A DNA stretch of 62,161 bases, taken from Methylocystis sp. (GTDB lineage Bacteria > Pseudomonadota > Alphaproteobacteria > Rhizobiales > Beijerinckiaceae). How positions within the stretch are numbered: the stretch's first letter is position 1; each line of letters opens with the position of its first letter. The notes under the pieces are model-generated. The model was not told the origin of the DNA. It saw only the letters and a list, made by a program, of their open reading frames with translations, and did not search any database. Made by a program: the position numbers and the translations under genes. The stretch covers positions 1 to 62,161 of the forward strand of contig JACOUB010000031.1 in NCBI GenBank assembly GCA_016178015.1. Reading direction: 5' to 3'. This document shows positions 1-9,285 of this stretch, piece after piece.

Positions 1-193
1 ACAGACTCTTAGAAATCGCGCGGCGCCTTTCATCTCATGGCGGCAGTATCGGCGAGGCGGGATCGATCTTGTCAAGGATGCGAAGCACCGCCTTCGGCGG
101 CGCGAGCTTTAGCTCGCGTCCTTGACAAGATCGACCCGCTCGCCACACTGCCGCCATGAGATGAAAGGCGCCGCGCGATTTCTAAGAGTCTGT
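1..193. repeat. Large imperfect inverted repeat, about 77-bp arms
   Basis: Bases 1-78 and 119-193 are near-perfect reverse complements with a few mismatches and indels. The 40-base centre holds two further hairpins, CCGCC-TTC-GGCGG near 88-100 and CGCGAGCT-TT-AGCTCGCG at 101-118. The left arm starts at the window edge, so the element may extend further left. It looks like a miniature inverted-repeat element or a very strong cruciform; no coding sequence is apparent. Confidence 0.7.
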
Positions 194-240
194 CTCGGAA
201 ATATAGGTGCAATTACAATGGACTATAACACTCACTCCGC

Positions 241-324
241 CGTCACTGCGAGCGAAGCGAAGCAGTCCAGGAGTCGCAGGCGGCCCCTGGATTGCTTCGT
301 CGGCTTCGCCTCCTCGCAATGACG
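241..324. repeat. Intergenic palindromic repeat (CGTCACTGCGAG type)
   Basis: The left half (CGTCACTGCGAGCGAAGCG...) and the right half (...CTTCGCCTCCTCGCAATGACG) form an imperfect palindrome centred on a GGCGGCC stretch. Similar 'GTCATTGCGAGGAGCGAAGCGAC' repeats are dispersed in many proteobacterial genomes. I infer a dispersed non-coding repeat rather than a gene; no other copy of this type is obvious in the window. Confidence 0.6.
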
Positions 325-434
325 CGCGCGTTGACAATGAGAGATCGTTGGCGTCGCAAACATTTGTATTAAATGGATAACAATAGACACTAAGCGACGG
401 CGCTCGCCGCGCCGCACTCGAACGGCGCAAGCGC

Positions 435-1115
435 CTACCCTTCCGCCACGCGCCCCGCAGGCGCGTTGGCCGCGGCCAGTTCTCGCTTGACGGCGTCGAT
501 CCAAATCGCGCAGGCGAGCGGCGTGAAATGGAGCCCGTCGTTGGTCATTTCGGGCCGTCGCGCGCCGTGCGCCGCAATGAGCGGATTTAAATCGACGACG
601 GCGAAGCCGCGCTGCTCGGCCAGCGCCCGGAGCGAGCGGTTGGCTTGGTCTATGCGCGCCCCATAGGCCGGATCGGCGACATGCGGAACGAGCGTCACCA
701 CAGCTCGCCGGTCGGCGCCGATCCTTCGCAACACCGCCTTAAAGTCATATTCGATTTGCTCGATTGGCGCTTGATCGAACAGCAGATCGTTCAATCCGCC
801 GTTGATCATGATGCATTGCGCGCCGAGCGCATTCGCCTGTGCGACTTGGCCGGCGATTTCCTTGATGGTCGCGCCTCCGCACGCGAGATTGACGACGGCG
901 AACGGATGTCGCGCCAATTGCCGGCGCCAGGCGCATTGCGTCGCCAGACTGTCGCCGACGATTGCATAGTTTGGCGGAACAATTCGCGCGATTTTCCTGG
1001 ACAATGCGAGCATCAACGCCGCTCGCAAAGCGCCGTTCATGACGACAAACAGCGAAATTGTTATCGAGGCGAGACAGATCGCGGTCCAGATCGTCTGCGC
1101 CAACCAAACCGCCAT
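435..1115 (-). CDS. SGNH/GDSL-type hydrolase with N-terminal membrane anchor
   Basis: A 226-residue protein with a hydrophobic N-terminal segment (about residues 5-30) followed by an SGNH hydrolase fold. Visible blocks are GDSL (nucleophile Ser), a Gly-rich GGATI, GGLND (oxyanion Asn) and DGLHFT near the C-terminus (Asp and His of the triad). The family covers esterases, lipases and polysaccharide O-deacetylases; the substrate cannot be told here. I chose the ATG at 1115 because GGAG lies about 7 bases upstream; the open frame runs back to 1835 without a convincing start and overlaps the divergent gene. The single anchor suggests a periplasmic catalytic domain. Confidence 0.75.
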   Translation of the reverse strand: MAVWLAQTIWTAICLASITISLFVVMNGALRAALMLALSRKIARIVPPNYAIVGDSLATQCAWRRQLARHPFAVVNLACGGATIKEIAGQVAQANALGAQCIMINGGLNDLLFDQAPIEQIEYDFKAVLRRIGADRRAVVTLVPHVADPAYGARIDQANRSLRALAEQRGFAVVDLNPLIAAHGARRPEMTNDGLHFTPLACAIWIDAVKRELAAANAPAGRVAEG

Positions 1116-1217
1116 CTTTTGCTCCACATTGGCTCCAACTCCACGCACGCTCGCGTTGCAGTCTCGGTCCATCGTGACATAAGATTTGCTGGAGACCCAT
1201 CCGCCGGAGCCAGTCGC

Positions 1218-1712
1218 ATGATTTCTCGCAGCGCCAAGATTCTGTTCGTGGCTCTGGTTGGCGTGTTTGGACTGCTCACCGGCGCAGACAACATCATCGA
1301 TTATCCGACCAACTTCGAGGTCGTGCGGCATGTCATGTCCATGGACACGACAAGCCCGGGCGGCCTGCTGGGACGCGCCATAACCAACGCAACCCTGCAC
1401 CACTTCGTCTATGGCAGCATCATCATCGCCGAGATGTGTTATGGCGCCATTTGCATATTCGGCTGCCTGCGCCTCGTCAGCGCGCTGCGATCCGACGCTG
1501 CGTCGTTCGAAGCCGCGAAAGAGCCGGCGGTGTTGGGGTTGGCCATCGGTTTCGCGCTGTATTTTTTCGGCTTCATGATCGTCGGCGGCGAATGGTTCCA
1601 AATGTGGCGATCGACGCAATGGAACATGCAACAACCGGCCTTTCGATTTATTGGTTGCATCGGATTGGTGCTGATCTTCCTTCGCCAGCCCGAGTCGACC
1701 AAAAAAGTCTGA
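1218..1712 (+). CDS. DUF2165 family small integral membrane protein
   Basis: A 164-residue hydrophobic protein with about four predicted membrane spans. An N-terminal span is followed by a loop containing NIIDYPTNFEVVRHVMSMD, and later comes a Gly/Trp-rich segment, FMIVGGEWFQMWRS. This pattern is characteristic of the DUF2165 family, whose function is unknown. The ATG at 1218 has GGAG at 1206-1209. It is divergent from the SGNH hydrolase, with about 100 bases between the two starts, so they may share a promoter region. It is followed by a repeat-rich non-coding stretch. Confidence 0.8.
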   Translation: MISRSAKILFVALVGVFGLLTGADNIIDYPTNFEVVRHVMSMDTTSPGGLLGRAITNATLHHFVYGSIIIAEMCYGAICIFGCLRLVSALRSDAASFEAAKEPAVLGLAIGFALYFFGFMIVGGEWFQMWRSTQWNMQQPAFRFIGCIGLVLIFLRQPESTKKV

Positions 1713-1746
1713 TACCGCGTCCCGTTGATCGCTTCGCAGCCTGGTC

Positions 1747-2000
1747 GCGCCATCCGCAGGCCTCGTCAAGTCGGCTCCCGCGACTGCTCCGCTTCGCTTC
1801 GCCCCTGCGGGTGACGAGGCCTGCGGATGGCGCACAATGGCATCCGTTCCCTTTGGTGAACTTGCTGCGCTTCCAGCGCGGCAAATTCACCAAAGGGAAC
1901 GATTGCCAACATGCCCCATCGGCCATCGCCGGTCACCCGAAGGGCCGTAACGAAGTGAAGGAACCGCGAAGCGGTTTGACGGGCGATGGACGATGGGGCA
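1747..2000. repeat. Three successive long inverted repeats
   Basis: Three palindromes lie end to end. 1747-1768 pairs perfectly over 22 bases with 1812-1833. 1845-1860 pairs perfectly over 16 bases with 1886-1901, and the pairing continues inward as TTGCTGCGCT/AGCGCGGCAA with one mismatch. 1912-1931 pairs with 1981-2000 with two mismatches. The stretch 1713-2160 has no credible gene. It is either a cluster of dispersed repeat units or a structured transcript 3' end. Confidence 0.7.
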
Positions 2001-2160
2001 CAGGCCCAAGCGCGATGCGCACCCGATGGCCCGCTCCTGGAGCGACAGGGGAAACGTGCGAACTGATCATCCGGAGATCGTCTGACACAACGATGTGGTT
2101 CACAACGCCTGATCTCGTGGCAAAACTCCGCGATCACGCGCCAATACCGTTGTCGTTCCA

Positions 2161-2264
2161 TTAGAGCATTTTCCGCCGAAGTGGACGCCGGTTCGGCGAA
2201 GAAAATGCGTTAAAACAAAAACGTAGAGCTTTTTCTTGTTTCCACGAAACATGAAAAAGCTCTA
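2161..2264. repeat. Double-hairpin intergenic palindrome (AGAGCATTTTC type)
   Basis: The first stem pairs GCATTTTCCGCCGAA (2166-2180) with TTCGGCGAAGAAAATGC (2192-2208). The second pairs TAGAGCTTTTTC (2224-2235) with GAAAAAGCTCTA (2253-2264). This resembles the AGAGCATTTTC...GAAAATGC palindromes scattered between genes in rhizobial genomes. It lies just downstream of hupB on the opposite strand and could also serve as a transcript end. Confidence 0.65.
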
Positions 2265-2348
2265 GTTCAGGCAGCGCCTCCCCCCGCGAGCGGGGAGAGG
2301 GACAAATCCGAGCGGATCGCCTGGATGTCGTATAAGCGCCGGGCGCCG

Positions 2349-2633
2349 TCACTTGGGCTTGTTGAGGGCGGCTTTCAGCGTGGCGCCGGCCTTGAAGCGG
2401 GCGCTCTTCGACGCTGGGATCTTGATCTCTGCGCCGGTCGCCGGATTGCGGCCCTTACCGGCGGCGCGCTTCTTGACCGAGAATGTGCCGAACCCGACAA
2501 GGCGCACGTCCTCGCCCTTTTTCAAAGCCTTGGTGATTCCCTCGATCACGGCGTCGAGCGCCGCCGCCGCCGCCGCCTTCGAGCTATCGGTTGCGGTCGC
2601 AACGTGCTCGACCAATTCCAGTTTGTTGACCAT
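2349..2633 (-). CDS. hup: HU family DNA-binding protein
   Basis: A 94-residue nucleoid-associated protein of typical HU length. It begins MVNKLELVEHVA and carries the HU signature GFGTFSVKKRAAGKGRNPATG and the terminal KAGATLKAALN helix. HU dimers bind and bend DNA without strong sequence specificity. A poly-Ala helix (residues 19-25) replaces the more mixed residues of many homologues. It stands alone, with no neighbour in the same orientation close by. Whether it corresponds to hupA or hupB cannot be decided. Confidence 0.93.
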   Translation of the reverse strand: MVNKLELVEHVATATDSSKAAAAAALDAVIEGITKALKKGEDVRLVGFGTFSVKKRAAGKGRNPATGAEIKIPASKSARFKAGATLKAALNKPK

Positions 2634-3109
2634 GGTCTATTCCTTCTCCTGGGCGCCGGGCGTCGATCGATTCCATTGCGTCGCTGGCAAAAAAACTGTC
2701 GCAGAATCGAATCGATCGCATCCGGTAGGGCGAAGTGTTGAGCCCGAATGGCAGGAAAAGCAAGGGTTAGAACGCGTCATGGTCCTGTAATCCCTGTAAA
2801 ACCGGGCCTGACGGCGCTCATGCCGAAGATCAGATCGGCGCCTGGCGGCCGATCTCGAGTGCGCCGTCTCTCGGAAGTCTAAATAAATCAGTAACGTGTA
2901 CAGCATTGCGCGCCATCGCGGAAAACAGCGCCTCGACGCCTGCGGAGCGAAGCGCCGCTCTGACATTTTGCTTGCGTGGTCCTGCTCGGAACTATTGAGT
3001 CGAAATAGGCGTTAACGAGCGCTTTGCCGCTGCGGACGGCGGCGAGCCATGGGGCGTAACGTCGTTGCTCGTAAAACTTCCCCTCAAGATCGCTCAAGCA
3101 GCGCGGTTA
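2634..3109. promoter_or_regulatory. Divergent intergenic region between HU and the MFS gene
   Basis: About 475 bases without a convincing gene. The frames open here are Arg/Ser-rich with no recognisable motif. It must contain the leftward hup promoter and probably the rightward promoter of the MFS gene. I see no clear operator or strong -35/-10 pair. Confidence 0.4.
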
Positions 3110-4588
3110 ATGTCAGGAGCGCAAGCGGGAAGGTCTGCGCGCCCAGCGTCGGAATCGTCTCTCGCGACAATTGTCGAAACGGATATTCCCGCGCGGCTCG
3201 ACGCCTTGCCATGGGGGCGTTTTCATACCCTTGTGGTCATTGCTCTCGGCGTCACCTGGATTTTGGATGGACTGGAAGTCACATTGGCCGGCGCGCTGTC
3301 CGGCGCTTTAAAGCAGAGCTCCGCGCTCGGCTTGACCAACGCCGAAGTCGGCCTCGCCAGCAGTGTCTATCTTATCGGGGCGGTGTTGGGAGCAATCTTC
3401 TTTGGGTGGCTGACCGACCGATTGGGGCGCAGAAAACTGTTTTTCGTCACGCTGACGGTTTATCTAACGGCGACGGCCGCGACCGCTTTGTCATGGGATT
3501 TTTGGAGTTTTGCGGTTTTTCGCTTTTTGGTGGGCGGCGGCATTGGCGGCGAATACACCGCCATCAATTCGACCATTCAGGAACTCATTCCGGCCCGCAT
3601 GCGCGGCTGGACCGATCTGGTGATCAACGGCAGTTTTTGGATCGGCGCGGCGATCGGCGCCGCCGGGTCCATCGTCCTTCTCGATCCCGCCGTGATCGCC
3701 CCCGCCATTGGTTGGCGGTCGGCGTTTCTGATCGGGGCGGCGCTCGGGCTGCTCATTTTCGTCATGCGCCTGTGGATTCCCGAAAGCCCGCGCTGGTTGA
3801 TAACCCACGGACGCGCGCAGGAGGCCGAGGCTGTGCTTGCGTCGATCGAGGATCAGTTCAGGCGGCGCGGCCACGCCATAATTTTAATCGACTGCCCGAC
3901 GGCGAAGCTGCGCGCCCGCGCGCATACGCCATTTTCTGAGATCGGCCGCGCCTTGTTTCGAACCTACCGGCTGCGCACGCTCGTCGGACTGAGCCTGATG
4001 GCCGCCCAGGCCTTTTTATACAATGCGATCTTTTTTACCTATGCGCTGATCCTGACCGACTTTTACGGCGTGCAAGCAAGCGCGGTCGGCTGGTACTTGC
4101 TGGCGTTCGCGGCGGGCAACTTTCTTGGTCCTCTGCTGCTTGGTCGGCTGTTCGACACGCTCGGCCGCAAGATCATGATCAGCTCGAGCTATGGGCTGTC
4201 GGGAATGCTGCTGGCCGGCGTCGGATATTTCTTCGACCGAAATCTCATGTCGGCCGAGTTGCAGACGGTTGCGTGGATGATTGTCTTCTTCTTCGCCTCG
4301 GCGGCTGCGAGTTCCGCCTATCTCACGGTGAGCGAGACGTTTCCGCTCGAAATCCGCGCGCTGACGATCGCCGCCTTTTACGCCATCGGCACGGCGGTCG
4401 GCGGCGTCGCCGGGCCATGGCTGTTTGGAATGCTCATCGAAAGCGGATCGCGCTCCAGCGTTTTTTTGGGTTATGCGCTGGGCTCGGTCTTGATGATCGG
4501 CGCCGCTTTAATCGAATGGCGCTGGGGAATCGCCGCCGAACGCAAGCCGCTCGAAGCGGTCTGCCGGCCGCTGACCTATGTCGACTGA
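3110..4588 (+). CDS. MFS transporter, sugar/aromatic-acid porter-like
   Basis: A 492-residue major facilitator protein with 12 probable spans. It shows the loop 2-3 motif GWLTDRLGRRK, the family motif PESPRWLITHGRAQEAE after span 6, and a second-half repeat GRLFDTLGRKIM. The PESPRWL motif places it with the sugar porter/aromatic acid:H+ symporter group; the substrate is unknown. The frame can be extended to a TTG at 3065. I prefer the ATG at 3110, although neither has a strong ribosome-binding site. It is convergent with otsA, with a hairpin between them. Confidence 0.82.
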   Translation: MSGAQAGRSARPASESSLATIVETDIPARLDALPWGRFHTLVVIALGVTWILDGLEVTLAGALSGALKQSSALGLTNAEVGLASSVYLIGAVLGAIFFGWLTDRLGRRKLFFVTLTVYLTATAATALSWDFWSFAVFRFLVGGGIGGEYTAINSTIQELIPARMRGWTDLVINGSFWIGAAIGAAGSIVLLDPAVIAPAIGWRSAFLIGAALGLLIFVMRLWIPESPRWLITHGRAQEAEAVLASIEDQFRRRGHAIILIDCPTAKLRARAHTPFSEIGRALFRTYRLRTLVGLSLMAAQAFLYNAIFFTYALILTDFYGVQASAVGWYLLAFAAGNFLGPLLLGRLFDTLGRKIMISSSYGLSGMLLAGVGYFFDRNLMSAELQTVAWMIVFFFASAAASSAYLTVSETFPLEIRALTIAAFYAIGTAVGGVAGPWLFGMLIESGSRSSVFLGYALGSVLMIGAALIEWRWGIAAERKPLEAVCRPLTYVD

Positions 4589-4599
4589 GCCGGGATCCT

Positions 4600-4654
4600 G
4601 GACCGCGAGCCTTTAAGTTCGCTTAAAGGATGCGAGCCTGAAGGCTCACGGTCC
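4600..4654. terminator. Hairpin between convergent genes
   Basis: GGACCGCGAGCCTT (4600-4613) pairs with AAGGCTCACGGTCC (4641-4654) with one mismatch. The loop itself contains a TTTAAG/CTTAAA pairing. It lies between the stop of the MFS gene and the stop of the leftward otsA, so it may end transcription from both sides. There is no U-tract, so it may instead be a dispersed palindrome. Confidence 0.5.
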
Positions 4655-4662
4655 AAACAGCC

Positions 4663-6048
4663 TCATGCGGCGAGCGGTAGGGAGCAGGCGTCCAGCGCGC
4701 GCAAGAATCCCTCCATCCAGCTGCATGCGTCACGCTCGCGGAGCCGCGCCATCAAAGCGCGGTGACGTTCGATACGCTCCTCGCGCGGCATCGCGATGGC
4801 CCGCTGCATCGCATGCGCCACCTCGTCGGCGTCGTAGGGGTTGACGATCAGAGCCTCCTGGAGGTCCTCGGACGCGCCGGCGAAACGCGACAGGATGAGA
4901 ACGCCGGGATTATCTTCGTTCTGGGCTGCGACATACTCCTTGGCCACGAGATTCATGCCGTCGCGCAATGGCGTGACGAGACCGATCTGACTGCCTCGAT
5001 ACAGCGCAGCGAGCGTCTCGCGCGGGACATTTCGATGAATATAACGCACCGGCGTCCAATCGAAGTCGCCGAATTGACCGTTGATCTCGCCCGAAAGCGC
5101 CTCCAGTTCGTGGCGAATGTCGGCATACGCCTGCACGTCCTCGCGCGTCGGCGGCGCGATCTGCATCAAGGTTACGGCCTTGCAATTCTGTGGGTAGATT
5201 TCGAGCAGACGCTTGAATGAGCGCAACCTGTCCGGCAAACCCTTGGTGTAATCCAAGCGATCGACTCCGATGATGTGCACACGCGGCTCGCCCGCCCGAT
5301 GCACGCGCTGAATTCGTTTCGCCGCCTCTGGACTCCTGGCCATGGCGATAAAGGAATCGACGTCGATCCCTACCGGAAAGACGGAAGCCATCAGCGTCTT
5401 GCCCGAGACGCGCAACACGTCGGGCGCCGCCATCTCGCCGCCCATGAAATCGCACACGAAGCGGCAGAAATTCGCCTGGTCGGTCTTGGTCTGGAAGCCG
5501 ACGAGATCATATTCGACGAGCGCGCTCGTCAACCACTCGTGCTCGGGCATGGCGACCAGCACATCCGGCGGCGGAAATGGAATGTGATAAAAAAATCCGA
5601 TCGCATTGCGGACGCCGCGCGTGCGCAGACCGGCGCCGAGCGGAACGAGGTGATAATCGTGCACCCACACGAGATCGCTGGCTTTAAGCAATGGAGCAAG
5701 CTCTTCCGCGAAGCGATCGTTGACCCTTCGATAGCCTTCGCTGCTCTCCTGGGTAAAACGCGCAAGATCGAGCCGATAATGGTGAACCGGCCAAAGCGCG
5801 GCGTTCGAGAAGCCGAGATAGTATTCTTTGTAATCACTTTCGGTGAGCGGCATGGTCACCAGCGTCAAATCGTCGTATTTCCTGCTTGTCACGCTGGTGG
5901 GGGCGTCGTCCGCGATGACTTCGCCGTTCCAACCGAACCACAGGCCGCCACGCTTGCGAAGCGCATCGAGAATGCAAACGGCCAGCCCGCCGGACGGCTG
6001 ACATCCGGGCTCCGCGACGCGATTTGATGCGATGACGAGCCGTCTCAT
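4663..6048 (-). CDS. otsA: Alpha,alpha-trehalose-phosphate synthase (UDP-forming)
   Basis: A 461-residue GT20 enzyme that joins a nucleotide-glucose to glucose-6-phosphate to give trehalose-6-phosphate in the cytoplasm. Motifs run in order: N-terminal [36 protein letters not shown], the nucleotide-binding [15 protein letters not shown], and [17 protein letters not shown]. The ATG at 6048 has GGAGAAGG just upstream and overlaps the stop of the GH15 gene by four bases (ATGA), indicating translational coupling. It is the last gene of the otsB-GH15-otsA operon. Trehalose made this way usually serves as an osmoprotectant and desiccation protectant. Confidence 0.95.
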   Translation of the reverse strand: MRRLVIASNRVAEPGCQPSGGLAVCILDALRKRGGLWFGWNGEVIADDAPTSVTSRKYDDLTLVTMPLTESDYKEYYLGFSNAALWPVHHYRLDLARFTQESSEGYRRVNDRFAEELAPLLKASDLVWVHDYHLVPLGAGLRTRGVRNAIGFFYHIPFPPPDVLVAMPEHEWLTSALVEYDLVGFQTKTDQANFCRFVCDFMGGEMAAPDVLRVSGKTLMASVFPVGIDVDSFIAMARSPEAAKRIQRVHRAGEPRVHIIGVDRLDYTKGLPDRLRSFKRLLEIYPQNCKAVTLMQIAPPTREDVQAYADIRHELEALSGEINGQFGDFDWTPVRYIHRNVPRETLAALYRGSQIGLVTPLRDGMNLVAKEYVAAQNEDNPGVLILSRFAGASEDLQEALIVNPYDADEVAHAMQRAIAMPREERIERHRALMARLRERDACSWMEGFLRALDACSLPLAA

Positions 6049-7826
6049 ATCGCCTTCTCCCATGAACGCGACAGCCGCATGGCGCCATTGATAATTCCGA
6101 CCATCGAATAGGTTTGCGGATAGTTTCCCCACGACTCTCCCGTTTGAATATCGACGTCCTCCGACATCACGCCGAGCCGGTTGCGGCATGCGAGAAGCGC
6201 CTCGAAATGCTCGCGCGCCTCCTCGGCGCGGCCCATTCGCGCCAACGCGTCGATGCGCCAAAAGGAGCACGTGTTAAACGCTGTTTTAGGAGCCCCGAAG
6301 TCGTCGTCCGCCTCATAGCGCATCACGTGCGGTCCGCGCGCCAGGACCGCCTCGATTTGCTTGACCGTCGAAATTATGCGGGGATCGCCCGGATCCAGGA
6401 AGCCGACTTCGACCATCAGCAAAACGCCGGCGTCAAGATGTTCGCCGTCGAGCGATTCCACGAAAGCTTGGCGCTTTTGCGACCATGCCCGATCCAAAAT
6501 AACTTGTTTGATACGTTCAGCCTCCAACTTCCAATCGCGGCAACGCTCGGCTTCGCCCAGATATTCCGCGATCCGCGCCAATCGATCGGCCGCCGCCCAA
6601 CACATGAGACTGGACGTGGTATGAACGCGGGCGCGCGAACGAAGTTCCCACATGCCAGCGTCAGGCTGATCGCAGCAGCACAACGCCTGCCGGCCCATGC
6701 CCTCGAGATGCAAGAAGTCCATGCGGCTGGGCGGAGACAAGAGACGCCGATCGAGAAACGCCTGCGCGACGCCGAGTATGACGTTGCCGTAGGAATCGTA
6801 TTGGTGGTGTTGGTAAGCCTGATTTCCGACGCGGACGGGACCCATGCCGCGATAACCGGGAAGCGATGTGACGATCCTCTCTTGCAGATCGGCTTCGAGC
6901 CCGATGCCATAGACCGGCTGAATTTGCGCGCCGTTGGTCGCGGACACGATATTCATCAGCCAGCCGAAATAGTTTTCCATCTTGCGCACTGCAGCGAGCC
7001 GATTGAGAGCGCGCACGACGAAATAGGCGTCGCGCAGCCAACAAAAACGGTAATCCCAGGTGCGCCCGCTGTCGGGCGCCTCCGGAATGCTGGTGGTCAA
7101 GGCCGCGACGATCGCTCCGGTCGGCTCGTATGTACATAGCTTGAGCGTCACCGCCGCACGGATGACGGCGTCTTGCCACTCGAACGGGATCGCCAGACGA
7201 TGCACCCACCCTCGCCAGTAGTCGCGCGTGCGCTCTTCGAACGAATGAGCCGTCTGCGCAATGCCTTCGCTCAGCGTTTCGTCCGGGCCAAGGATGAGGT
7301 CCACCGAATTGGCCAGATTGAAGAAAGTCTCGTCGCGAATGAAATCGATCGGCGCATTCGTGGTCAGGCGCAACGTCATATTCGGCCCGACGTAGCGGAT
7401 ATGATGCGAGCCGTAGGTGAGAACAGGCGCCGTCGCCCCATAGTCGAAGCGCGGGCGCACGCGGATGCGAATGCGCGGACTGCCCGCAATCGGCGCGAGC
7501 CGGCGCACCAGCGTGTGGGGATAAAACAACCGGTCCCGCCACCAGAAGCGGGGCGCGAAATCGGTGACGCGAAACGCGCCTTGCTTGCCGTGCAGCGTGG
7601 TCTCGAGCACAGCGGTGTTGCCGCTGTAGCTTTGCTCGACGTTCACGCAATCTTCCAGATCGATTGCAAAGAACCCTCCATCCGCCTCTTGCGGCGCGCC
7701 GAGCAGACTGTGAAAGACCGGGTCGCCATCAAAACGCGGCAAGCAACACCACACCACGCGCGCGTCGCGGTCGACGAGGGCGGCGAAAGCGCAGTTCCCG
7801 ACGACGCCGAGATCGAGGTCGCTCAT
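6045..7826 (-). CDS. Glycoside hydrolase family 15 (glucoamylase/trehalase-like)
   Basis: A 593-residue protein with an N-terminal beta domain (about residues 1-220) and an (alpha/alpha)6 catalytic barrel. GH15 hallmarks are WDYRFCWLRDA at about residues 275-285, with the catalytic acid region, and the late EDVDIQTGESWGNYPQTYSM, which carries the second carboxylate. GH15 members without a signal peptide include glucoamylases, glucodextranases and trehalases. It sits between otsB and otsA with four-base overlaps on both sides, so it probably acts on trehalose or on glucan feeding the pathway. Which one cannot be read from sequence. Confidence 0.88.
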   Translation of the reverse strand: MSDLDLGVVGNCAFAALVDRDARVVWCCLPRFDGDPVFHSLLGAPQEADGGFFAIDLEDCVNVEQSYSGNTAVLETTLHGKQGAFRVTDFAPRFWWRDRLFYPHTLVRRLAPIAGSPRIRIRVRPRFDYGATAPVLTYGSHHIRYVGPNMTLRLTTNAPIDFIRDETFFNLANSVDLILGPDETLSEGIAQTAHSFEERTRDYWRGWVHRLAIPFEWQDAVIRAAVTLKLCTYEPTGAIVAALTTSIPEAPDSGRTWDYRFCWLRDAYFVVRALNRLAAVRKMENYFGWLMNIVSATNGAQIQPVYGIGLEADLQERIVTSLPGYRGMGPVRVGNQAYQHHQYDSYGNVILGVAQAFLDRRLLSPPSRMDFLHLEGMGRQALCCCDQPDAGMWELRSRARVHTTSSLMCWAAADRLARIAEYLGEAERCRDWKLEAERIKQVILDRAWSQKRQAFVESLDGEHLDAGVLLMVEVGFLDPGDPRIISTVKQIEAVLARGPHVMRYEADDDFGAPKTAFNTCSFWRIDALARMGRAEEAREHFEALLACRNRLGVMSEDVDIQTGESWGNYPQTYSMVGIINGAMRLSRSWEKAI

Positions 7827-8572
7827 GAGGCGCGCTCCGTGCGCGGCGCGCCCGCAAGTTCGCCCAGCCAGTCGAGAAATTCATAGACGGTTTCGATGCG
7901 ATGGCGCGCCGCCGTCGAATTTGCGCCGATCTTGATGGAAACGCCGTGGCAGGCGTTGACGACGGAAAACCCGACCTCGTCGGTGATGTCATCGCCCGCA
8001 AAGATCGGTGTTCGCCCTGCAAACGGCGGTTCCTTAAGGAACGCCGCGATCGCGCTGCCCTTGTCGTTGCCATGCAGCGCGATTTCGAACACCATTTTTC
8101 CGGGCAAGAGGCGCAGATCCGGACGCCGTCGAAGCAACTCTTCCACAATGTCCCGGCACCGCCTTTCGAGGTCCGGGCGCAACCGGAAATGCACCGCCAC
8201 GGCGCCCGCCTTCCGTTCGACGACGATGCCCGGCTCCTTGCCGATCGTCGCTTCGGCGAGAAACGCCGTCGACGCCAAATCGTCCCGTTCTGGCGCCATC
8301 GGGTGCAATGCCCCCGTCGCGTCACGCCGCCGCAAGCCGTGCACGCCGGCGACCGGCAGGACGAGTGGATGCAACAAACGATCGATGACATCGATATCGC
8401 GGCCCGAAATCACGGCGAGGGCGCGATTGGTCTTGTCACGTAAGGCTTTAAGCAACTGCAATGTCGAAGCGTCGACATGAACGGCGTCGGGGCGATCGGA
8501 AAGTTCGACGATGGTTCCGTCGAGATCGAGAAAAATGGCGTAATGTCGAATATCTTCAATGATTGGCGACAC
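7823..8572 (-). CDS. otsB: Trehalose-6-phosphate phosphatase
   Basis: A 249-residue HAD-superfamily phosphatase that removes phosphate from trehalose-6-phosphate. The nucleophile motif is FLDLDGTI (DxDGT), followed by AVISGR and the C-terminal GDDITDEVGF that binds Mg2+. The frame is open upstream to 8755, but that extension is Gly/Arg-rich and unlike the family. I chose the GTG at 8572, which has GGGAG eight bases upstream and places the HAD motif near residue 14, as usual. It is the first gene of the three-gene operon and overlaps the GH15 start by four bases. Confidence 0.92.
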   Translation of the reverse strand: MSPIIEDIRHYAIFLDLDGTIVELSDRPDAVHVDASTLQLLKALRDKTNRALAVISGRDIDVIDRLLHPLVLPVAGVHGLRRRDATGALHPMAPERDDLASTAFLAEATIGKEPGIVVERKAGAVAVHFRLRPDLERRCRDIVEELLRRRPDLRLLPGKMVFEIALHGNDKGSAIAAFLKEPPFAGRTPIFAGDDITDEVGFSVVNACHGVSIKIGANSTAARHRIETVYEFLDWLGELAGAPRTERAS

Positions 8573-8985
8573 GACGCACACTCCCGCGCCCCCTTGGGAG
8601 CCACGCCTCCCGTAACTTGAGCGCCATAGTATACAGCACAACACGGCCTGTCGCCCCCCGCTCGCCGATGTCGAGAACGTATCCGCGGAAACGGCTGCGC
8701 CTGCGCCCGCCCGGCCGAGGAACTCACCTCCCGTCCTCGTCTCCGCGTGAGACAAAGTATGGAGTTCAACAACATGATTTCAATGCGGGCGGCTTTGCTG
8801 AGCGCGTCTTAAGCGCCGCTTGCGACGGGCGTCCTGACGCGAACACGCCCGTCTTGCCGATCATGCAAAGGCATTGGATGCAAGGCAAGGTTTGGCGCGG
8901 GCGGCTCAACGTCGCCACCAAATCAGCAACAAAGAAACAGCGAGCGGGGTATTTTGCGTCAACAGATGCGAGAGGCGGTCGACAT
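8573..8985. promoter_or_regulatory. Upstream region of the otsB operon
   Basis: About 410 bases between the otsB start and the rpmB stop, both on the minus strand. No frame here has coding character beyond shadows. The promoter of the trehalose operon should lie in this stretch, and the rpmB transcript should end in it. I see no strong hairpin with a T-run. Confidence 0.4.
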
Positions 8986-9285
8986 TCAAGCGTGCGGGGC
9001 GCCGGCGGCCTGCGTCTTGGAGATCTCGCGCTTCAAAGCGCGAGCGTCGGCGGACAGCTCCGTATCGCGCGCTTTGGCGAGGAAGGCGTCGAGCCCGCCG
9101 CGATGCTCGACCGAGCGCAGCGCGGCGGCCGAGATGCGCAGGCGCACGCAACGCGCCAAAGCGTCCGAGGCGAGGGTGACGTTGACCAGATTCGGCAGGA
9201 AACGCGTGCGCGTCTTACGATTGGAGTGGCTGACGAGATTGCCCGTCTGCACCCCCTTGCCGGTCAGTTCGCAACGACGGGACAT
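8986..9285 (-). CDS. rpmB: 50S ribosomal protein L28
   Basis: A 99-residue protein, the normal length for alphaproteobacterial L28. It begins [20 protein letters not shown] and continues with the L28 core [17 protein letters not shown] and [14 protein letters not shown]. It is a structural protein of the large ribosomal subunit. It has no second CxxC pair, so it is the zinc-independent form. It is monocistronic here; an iterated AT-rich motif lies about 155 bases upstream. Confidence 0.95.
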   Translation of the reverse strand: MSRRCELTGKGVQTGNLVSHSNRKTRTRFLPNLVNVTLASDALARCVRLRISAAALRSVEHRGGLDAFLAKARDTELSADARALKREISKTQAAGAPHA

